Origin: Candidatus Poribacteria bacterium
Lineage (GTDB): Bacteria; Poribacteria; WGA-4E; WGA-3G
Direction: 5' to 3'
DNA length: 10,959 nt
Assembly: GCA_007571355.1 (NCBI GenBank)
Contig: RKRO01000247.1
Location: 1 to 10,959, forward strand
Part shown: positions 6,509-10,959 of the stretch, in pieces
Layout: the number at the start of each line of letters is the position of its first letter
How positions within the stretch are numbered: the first letter of the stretch is position 1
Program-made: the position numbers and the translations under genes
The notes under the pieces: model-generated
Databases searched by the model: none
The model's input: only the letters and a program-made list of their open reading frames with translations
What the model was told of the DNA's origin: nothing

Positions 6509-7873
6509 ATGAAGGTTGAGAACCGAACCATCTTTGAGAACGACAACCTTCATGTACTTCGCGGGCTTGACACGAATTCTATCGACCTGATTTATCTCGA
6601 TCCGCCTTTTAACTCCAATAGAACCTATGAAGCATCCGTAGGCAGTGAAGCCGCCGGTGCAGCATTTAAAGATTTTTGGACATTGGACGATCTGGATAAC
6701 GCATCTCACGGTGAACTTGCAGATAGAGAGCCCGAACTCTATCACGCCATCAGTGCTGCTGAGTTTAGTCATGGGCAATCCATGAAAGCCTATCTTATCA
6801 TGATGGGCATCCGGATGCTGGAGATGTTCCGAATTCTGAAACCGACGGGGACACTTTATCTCCATTGTGATGATAACGCCAGCCACTACCTTAAAACCGT
6901 GATGGATACGGTCTTCGGGAAAGATAACTTCAGAAATGAGATTATCTGGCAACGGGCAGCAACCACTAAGGGCAACCTTAAAAAAGGATTAGCCCGCGAT
7001 TCCGATAGTATCTTCCGCTACTCAAAAAGCGATACATTTACCTGGAACGTTGAGGCGGTTACGATACCCTACGATATGGCGAATTTGGACGCGAAAACGA
7101 AACGTCAGTACTATTGTGTTGAACCGGAGACCGGGCGCCGTTTTTCACTTACTTCCTTAACCGCGCAAACCTACGACCCCAATTCTCATCTGACTTATGA
7201 CGTGATGGGAGTTGTCAGAACGTGGCGTTGGGCGGAAGCGCGTATGCGTAAAGAGATAGCGGCAGGACACATCGTTCAGACGCGGCCCGGAAATGTGCCA
7301 CGCTACAAGCGGTATCTCGATGAACAGAAGGGCAAACGGCTGAACAATATCTGGGTGGATATCCCAAATTTGACCGCCAGAAGTAAAGAGCGGATAGGAT
7401 ACCCCACGCAGAAACCGATCGCACTGTTAGAACGGATTATTGGAGCAAGTAGTAACCCTGGCGATATGGTACTCGATCCGTTCTGCGGATGCGCGACGAC
7501 GTGTGTAGCGGCTGAGCGGCTCCAACGCCAATGGATAGGGATAGATTTAAGTCCCAAATCTTATAAACTCACACAGTCCCGCCTCCAACAGAACGGTATG
7601 CTTGAACCGGTCATCCACCGGAAGGACACTCTTAAATTTTACAAGCAGAAGCGAACCTATAAACACACACTGTTCGGGATTCAGGACGGTAAATGCAACG
7701 GCTGTCAAGTGCCGTTTCCGTTTCGTAGTATGCGTGTCGATTATGTTGTCGCAACATCAAAAGGCGGCATTGATGCCGCTGATAACCTTCAGTTGTTATG
7801 CAGTGCCTGCAGTTCAATGAAGGAAGAGAAATCGGACGCAGGAACAACTGATTCAAAACGATTCAAAAGTTGA
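6509..7873 (+). CDS. DNA methyltransferase (beta-class order, N6-adenine or N4-cytosine) with degenerate C-terminal HNH-like module
   Basis: 454 residues. The catalytic motif IV DPPF at 31-34 comes before the AdoMet-binding motif I DPFCGCATT at 323-331, the beta-class order, with a target-recognition region in between (about 150-290). GYPTQKP at 297-303 and WIGIDLSP at 342-349 are further family hallmarks. It should transfer a methyl group from AdoMet to an exocyclic amino group in a specific DNA site. The tail, about 385-445, is HNH-like: CNGC (396-399), VDYVVATSKGG (410-420), NLQLLCSAC (426-434). The usual DH is DY here, and the Asn after the last Cys is Ser, so nuclease activity is doubtful while the zinc-binding cysteines remain. 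No restriction endonuclease partner is visible. AGGAG at 6499-6503 lies 5 nt before the ATG, and the next gene begins 19 nt after the stop. Confidence 0.88.
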   Translation: MKVENRTIFENDNLHVLRGLDTNSIDLIYLDPPFNSNRTYEASVGSEAAGAAFKDFWTLDDLDNASHGELADREPELYHAISAAEFSHGQSMKAYLIMMGIRMLEMFRILKPTGTLYLHCDDNASHYLKTVMDTVFGKDNFRNEIIWQRAATTKGNLKKGLARDSDSIFRYSKSDTFTWNVEAVTIPYDMANLDAKTKRQYYCVEPETGRRFSLTSLTAQTYDPNSHLTYDVMGVVRTWRWAEARMRKEIAAGHIVQTRPGNVPRYKRYLDEQKGKRLNNIWVDIPNLTARSKERIGYPTQKPIALLERIIGASSNPGDMVLDPFCGCATTCVAAERLQRQWIGIDLSPKSYKLTQSRLQQNGMLEPVIHRKDTLKFYKQKRTYKHTLFGIQDGKCNGCQVPFPFRSMRVDYVVATSKGGIDAADNLQLLCSACSSMKEEKSDAGTTDSKRFKS

Positions 7874-7892
7874 AAAATGAAGGAGTTTTCAA

Positions 7893-8672
7893 ATGCCAAA
7901 GTCTATAGCGTTTAAATTCGCGGTAGCGATCATAGCAGCAGCTACGCTATTGTTCTACACAATCAGTTCACCTGTTGAAGCAAAACGTGATAAAGAATAC
8001 ATTGCGAAACAGCTGAAAAACTTCAAAGTAGACGGTAATCTCGACGAGTGGGAACGCGCCGAAATCGTCGCCTTTGATGAATTAAAAGATGTCGGTGGCG
8101 GTATCCCGAAAGCCAGTGATTTTACGGGACAAGGTAGAGTTGCATGGAATTCACAAGACCCGACCCGTATCTATTTTGCTGTTGAAATCACCGACGACGA
8201 ACTCCAAGATGTTAATCCTCCTGATGCCAGATGGTGGGAGGACGATAGCGTTGAATTTATGTTTGATTTCGATAACGGCATGGTCCGGGACAGTCTCGTT
8301 CAGTGGACACTCGGTGCCAACGGTAAGGACCTATCCGCTGCCGCGTCAAAGGAAAATACGGAATGGGTACTTATCAAGGATGGAGATAATTACATCTATG
8401 AGGTTGCTATTGACCCGACGAAGCCACGCGGGAATCCGCAGTTCGCAAATCCCGGAGTCGGCGACAAGTTCAAAGCGAAAGACGGGTTAACGATTGGACT
8501 CAGTTTCCACATGAACGATTGTGAAAACGGCAAACGCGAACACCAGATTGGATGGACACCCGGTGGAGCATGGGATGGACTTGCTTACGGAGATCTCATT
8601 TTTGACGATGAGATCTTAGCCGTTGAGCCCTCAGGTAAACTCACAGTGGTCTGGGGTTCCCTTAAACAGTAG
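7893..8672 (+). CDS. secreted CBM9-like domain protein with C-terminal WG tail
   Basis: 259 residues. Signal peptide MPKSIAFKFAVAIIAAATLL, with likely cleavage after VEA near residue 30. A family 9 carbohydrate-binding-type domain follows (about 38-235). Its hallmark FKVDGNLDEWERAE is at about 44-57, then the IYFAVEITDDEL strand and WWEDDSVEFMFDFDN. The closing region has GLSFHMNDCENGKRE and IGWTPGG. CBM9-type modules bind sugar chain ends; binding here is inferred from the fold and no catalytic domain is attached. The tail is LAVEPSGKLTVVWGSLK plus Q (8616-8669). AAGGAG at 7880-7885 lies 7 nt before the ATG. The 19-nt gap from the methyltransferase gene implies cotranscription. A MITE-like repeat follows 11 nt after the stop. 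Confidence 0.85.
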   Translation: MPKSIAFKFAVAIIAAATLLFYTISSPVEAKRDKEYIAKQLKNFKVDGNLDEWERAEIVAFDELKDVGGGIPKASDFTGQGRVAWNSQDPTRIYFAVEITDDELQDVNPPDARWWEDDSVEFMFDFDNGMVRDSLVQWTLGANGKDLSAAASKENTEWVLIKDGDNYIYEVAIDPTKPRGNPQFANPGVGDKFKAKDGLTIGLSFHMNDCENGKREHQIGWTPGGAWDGLAYGDLIFDDEILAVEPSGKLTVVWGSLKQ

Positions 8673-8683
8673 AGAGGCTATCT

Positions 8684-8794
8684 GTTGTCAGTTGTCAGTA
8701 GGTTTCTTATGGAGTTAGATATGTTGTGTGTCTTACAGAATATCCAAACCCCTACAAGACGTTAACCGAAAACCGATGACTGATAACTGACAAC
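8684..8794. repeat. MITE-like element with imperfect terminal inverted repeats
   Basis: About 111 bp. The left end GTTGTCAGTTGTCAGT (8684-8699) matches the reverse complement of the right end ACTGATAACTGACAAC (8779-8794) at 15 of 16 positions. The similarity continues weakly inward (GGTTT on the left, CGGTTTT in the complement of the right). Each end also contains a short internal repeat of the TCAGT type. It encodes no protein. It fills nearly the whole gap between the stop at 8672 and the ATG at 8805. The size, terminal repeats and intergenic site suit a miniature mobile element or a REP-type repeat. No clear target-site duplication is seen. Confidence 0.5.
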
Positions 8795-8804
8795 TATTTA
8801 ACAC

Positions 8805-10733
8805 ATGCCAGAATCTCGTACCTCTTCCGCATCTGGAATCACATTCCGTGCGCTCCTGATCGGTACAATTCTCGTTATCGGGAACGCCTATTGGCTCGCT
8901 TATGCTGCGGAGATGATTCAACCGCAGTTTCTCCTCAACTTTGTCTCGCTCTTTTTCAACGCTATTTTCACCCTTTTTGTTGTCATCGGTTTCAACCTCG
9001 CGTGGAAAAAAATCTCGCCTCGCAACGCGCTCACCACACAGGAACTCCTCGTTATCTACATTATGGTCGTCATGGTATCCACGATCGGCGGACACTCGAT
9101 GATGACCTTTCTGATCGGTACACTGGCACACCCGTTCCGGTTCGCAACGCCTGAAAACGAATGGTCGTCTCTCTTCTGGCGTTATATTCCGACATGGTTC
9201 GTGCCTGAAGATTACGCACTGGATGCCTACTTTAAAGGCGGTTCGACCTTTCACCTACCGAAACATCTACGCGGCTGGTTGGTGCCGATTCTTGTCTGGA
9301 CAGGGTTTGTCACACTGCTCTGGTTCACCCTGATATGTTTTATTACAATTATCCGAGTCCAATGGACTGAACGGGAGAAGTTGGCGTATCCGATTATCCA
9401 ATTACCCCTTCAGATGGCGCAGGGTCGGAAAAGTTTTTACAGAAATAACATGATGTGGATAGGCTTTTCGGTCGCCGCATTTATTGAAATTCTCGCCGGA
9501 TTAAGCTATCTGTTCCCACAAGTCCCCGCTATCCAACTCAGTTCTTACGGTATTACGCACCTATTCACAGATAAACCGTGGAACGCTGTCGGGTGGGTCC
9601 CGTTATCCATCTATCCGTTTATTATCGGATTGACGTTCTTCGTGCCGTTGGATATTTCGATGTCGGCGTGGTTCTTCTATCTATTCGGTAAAGCGGAACG
9701 GATTGTACGTATGGGAATGTTAGGCGAAGGTGAACTCTATTTTGCAGAACGCGCAGGTGGCGCCTGGCTTGCCGTCGGCGTGCTTGCCTTGTGGGGGACC
9801 CGAAGACACCTCCGCGATGTCATCAAGAACTGTTTCATGTCCCAAAAAGCGTTTGACGATTCAAATGAACCAATGCCTTACCGGGTTGCTGTTGTCGGGA
9901 TAATCTTCGGGGCCGTCGGGCTTACACTATTCTCGGTGAAGGCGGGGATGTCCTTGGGCGGTGTGCTCGGTTTTATCGTCATTTTTACCCTGATGGCACT
10001 CGGTGTTACACGCGTGCGCGCCGAATTCGGACCCCCATCACACGAGATTCTTGCCCTTGACCCTGCAAGATTAATGGCAGTCACCCTTGGACCGAGGCTC
10101 GTCGGGACCGGCAATCTCACGATTATCTCTTTCTATTACTGGCTCAATCGCCTCAACGTTTCACATCCGATGCCGAACCAGTTGGAGGGATTCAAGCTCG
10201 CCGAGCGTGCAGGGATCAATAGCCGAAGACTCGTCTGGGTGATGATGTTCGCAATTGTCATCGGGACCCTTGCATCCTTTTGGGCGTTCCTCTATCTCCT
10301 TTATGAGACCGGCGCATTCGCTGTACACGGCTACATCCTCGGTATCGGTGAAGAGGTTTTCGGTAGACGCTTGGTACAGTGGATCAACAACCCAACAGGT
10401 CCGAATTGGGACGGCACACAATCTATGGGGATCGGCGCAGCGATGACGTGGGTTCTCTATTTCTTACGCCACAAATTTATGTGGTGGCCCTTCCATCCGA
10501 TCGGGTACGTGATGACAGCGGCAACATGGGGTGGGCTCGCGGATTTCTGGTTCTCCGTCTATATCGGTTGGATGATCAAGTTCATTATCGTCTCTATCTT
10601 CGGTCTACGGGCGCACCAACGTGCCATCCCCTTCTTCTTGGGCTTGGTGATGGGAGATTACGTGTTCGTAGGACTCTGGGCATTCATCGGTATGCTGTTC
10701 GATATGCCGACGTACGTCCTTTGGTCACCTTAA
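8805..10733 (+). CDS. polytopic membrane protein, DUF6785/DUF6784-type
   Basis: 642 residues with about 12-14 predicted membrane segments, for example around 14-36, 48-66, 81-105, 158-184, 217-236, 265-293, 361-378, 383-402, 476-500, 583-600 and 608-632. Conserved-looking loop motifs are HPFRFATPENEW (109-120), QWTEREKLAYPIIQLPL (186-202), RAEFGPPSHE (405-414) and WWPFHPIGY (560-568). From memory, this pattern matches the paired DUF6785 (N-terminal) and DUF6784 (C-terminal) proteins common in Poribacteria and Planctomycetes. They resemble OPT-type transporters in build, but no substrate is established. There is no signal peptide and no C-terminal WG tail. There is no Shine-Dalgarno before ATG 8805; the repeat element ends 10 nt upstream. 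An in-frame stop at 8799-8801 rules out a longer N-terminus, and the next Met (residue 36) would delete the first helix. Confidence 0.8.
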   Translation: MPESRTSSASGITFRALLIGTILVIGNAYWLAYAAEMIQPQFLLNFVSLFFNAIFTLFVVIGFNLAWKKISPRNALTTQELLVIYIMVVMVSTIGGHSMMTFLIGTLAHPFRFATPENEWSSLFWRYIPTWFVPEDYALDAYFKGGSTFHLPKHLRGWLVPILVWTGFVTLLWFTLICFITIIRVQWTEREKLAYPIIQLPLQMAQGRKSFYRNNMMWIGFSVAAFIEILAGLSYLFPQVPAIQLSSYGITHLFTDKPWNAVGWVPLSIYPFIIGLTFFVPLDISMSAWFFYLFGKAERIVRMGMLGEGELYFAERAGGAWLAVGVLALWGTRRHLRDVIKNCFMSQKAFDDSNEPMPYRVAVVGIIFGAVGLTLFSVKAGMSLGGVLGFIVIFTLMALGVTRVRAEFGPPSHEILALDPARLMAVTLGPRLVGTGNLTIISFYYWLNRLNVSHPMPNQLEGFKLAERAGINSRRLVWVMMFAIVIGTLASFWAFLYLLYETGAFAVHGYILGIGEEVFGRRLVQWINNPTGPNWDGTQSMGIGAAMTWVLYFLRHKFMWWPFHPIGYVMTAATWGGLADFWFSVYIGWMIKFIIVSIFGLRAHQRAIPFFLGLVMGDYVFVGLWAFIGMLFDMPTYVLWSP

Positions 10734-10917
10734 GATGGCTCGTCTCCTTCGTTTTTACTGTTTTTGGGATCGAATATTTTCAGCAGCTCCTCCAGCGTTA
10801 CCCCTCTCTTTGCGCTTGCAACAACTCACGATACACTTCTGCCCTGCCTTCTGCTTTACCTTCTGCTCTGCCTTGTGCAAGGATTTTGTCCTTGAATAGT
10901 TTTGCATATCCTAACAT
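10730..10917 (-). pseudogene. frameshifted EGKAEG-repeat coiled-coil gene (remnant or C-terminal tail)
   Basis: Reading leftwards from ATG at 10917, the frame gives 39 residues starting MLGYAKLFKDKILAQGRAEG and ending QAQREG, with stop at 10798-10800. If one G is restored in the G-run at 10801-10804, the frame continues as VTLEELLKIFDPKNSKNEGD plus EPS and stops at 10730-10732, giving 62 residues. The continuation is rich in charged and helical residues, as expected of the same protein. Such E-G-x-A-E-G repeats are typical of the tails of Rpn/PD-(D/E)XK nuclease family transposase-like proteins (family knowledge; no nuclease domain is present here). GGGAGG lies 5 nt before the ATG, supporting a separate start, but the frame is also open upstream to the window edge. 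It may therefore be the end of a longer gene. The restored stop overlaps the stop of the convergent membrane-protein gene. Confidence 0.5.
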
Positions 10918-10959
10918 GATAGCCTCCCATATATGCGCCAATATGAAGAACCAACCGAC

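Noticed and set aside
4514..8669. C-terminal tails as PEP-CTERM, LPXTG or T9SS signals
   Set aside because: There is no membrane helix, no LPXTG-like site, and the conserved region is too short for a T9SS beta-domain.
8733..9254. 173-residue open frame on the minus strand
   Set aside because: It lies mostly opposite the start of the membrane-protein gene; its Arg/Cys/His-rich composition is typical of an antisense shadow, and it runs through the repeat element.

Overview
The window looks like a chromosomal segment from an uncultivated Gram-negative-type bacterium, most likely a Candidatus Poribacteria member or close relative. This is an inference from gene content: tandem Gfo/Idh/MocA oxidoreductases, several small secreted LamG/ConA-like and CBM9-like proteins, a beta-class methyltransferase with an HNH-like tail, and a large polytopic DUF6785/DUF6784-type membrane protein. 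No rRNA, tRNA, CRISPR array or phage structural gene is visible. All convincing genes lie on the + strand except a broken gene at the far right.

Layout. (1) 1-3437: a leader with a possible promoter, then three tandem, highly similar Gfo/Idh/MocA-type NAD(P)-dependent oxidoreductase genes, each with its own AGGAG-type ribosome binding site. (2) 3438-3814: a gene-free stretch holding a perfect 12-bp hairpin and then a near-consensus sigma70-type promoter. (3) 3815-6442: three secreted concanavalin-fold proteins (LamG, ConA-like, LamG), with a previously uncalled 55-residue two-helix membrane protein between the second and third. (4) 6509-7873: an adenine/cytosine-N4 type DNA methyltransferase fused to a C-terminal HNH-like zinc-ribbon module that has lost key nuclease residues. 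(5) 7893-8672: a secreted CBM9-like protein. (6) 8684-8794: a MITE-like element with imperfect terminal inverted repeats that fills almost the whole gap before the 642-residue membrane protein (8805-10733). (7) 10730-10917, minus strand: the remnant of an EGKAEG-type coiled-coil gene broken by one missing base in a G-run. Its restored stop overlaps the stop of the membrane protein.

The most striking signal is a shared C-terminal tail of about 17 residues, consensus LAV[DAE][PA]xxKLxx[TV]WGx[LI]K. It ends all four secreted proteins, although they carry different domains (two LamG, one other ConA-like, one CBM9-like). The codons differ between copies, so it is conserved as protein and not as a recent DNA repeat. 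Each of these proteins also has an N-terminal signal peptide. This fits a C-terminal sorting, anchoring or secretion tag that belongs to no tag family I recognise (not LPXTG, PEP-CTERM, GlyGly-CTERM or the T9SS tail). It is my candidate for an undescribed system.

How the genes could work together (inference): the oxidoreductases would act on sugars or cyclitols in the cytoplasm, the tagged secreted lectin-like proteins would bind glycans at the cell surface or outside it, and the membrane protein could be a transporter. The methyltransferase sits among them without any visible restriction partner.
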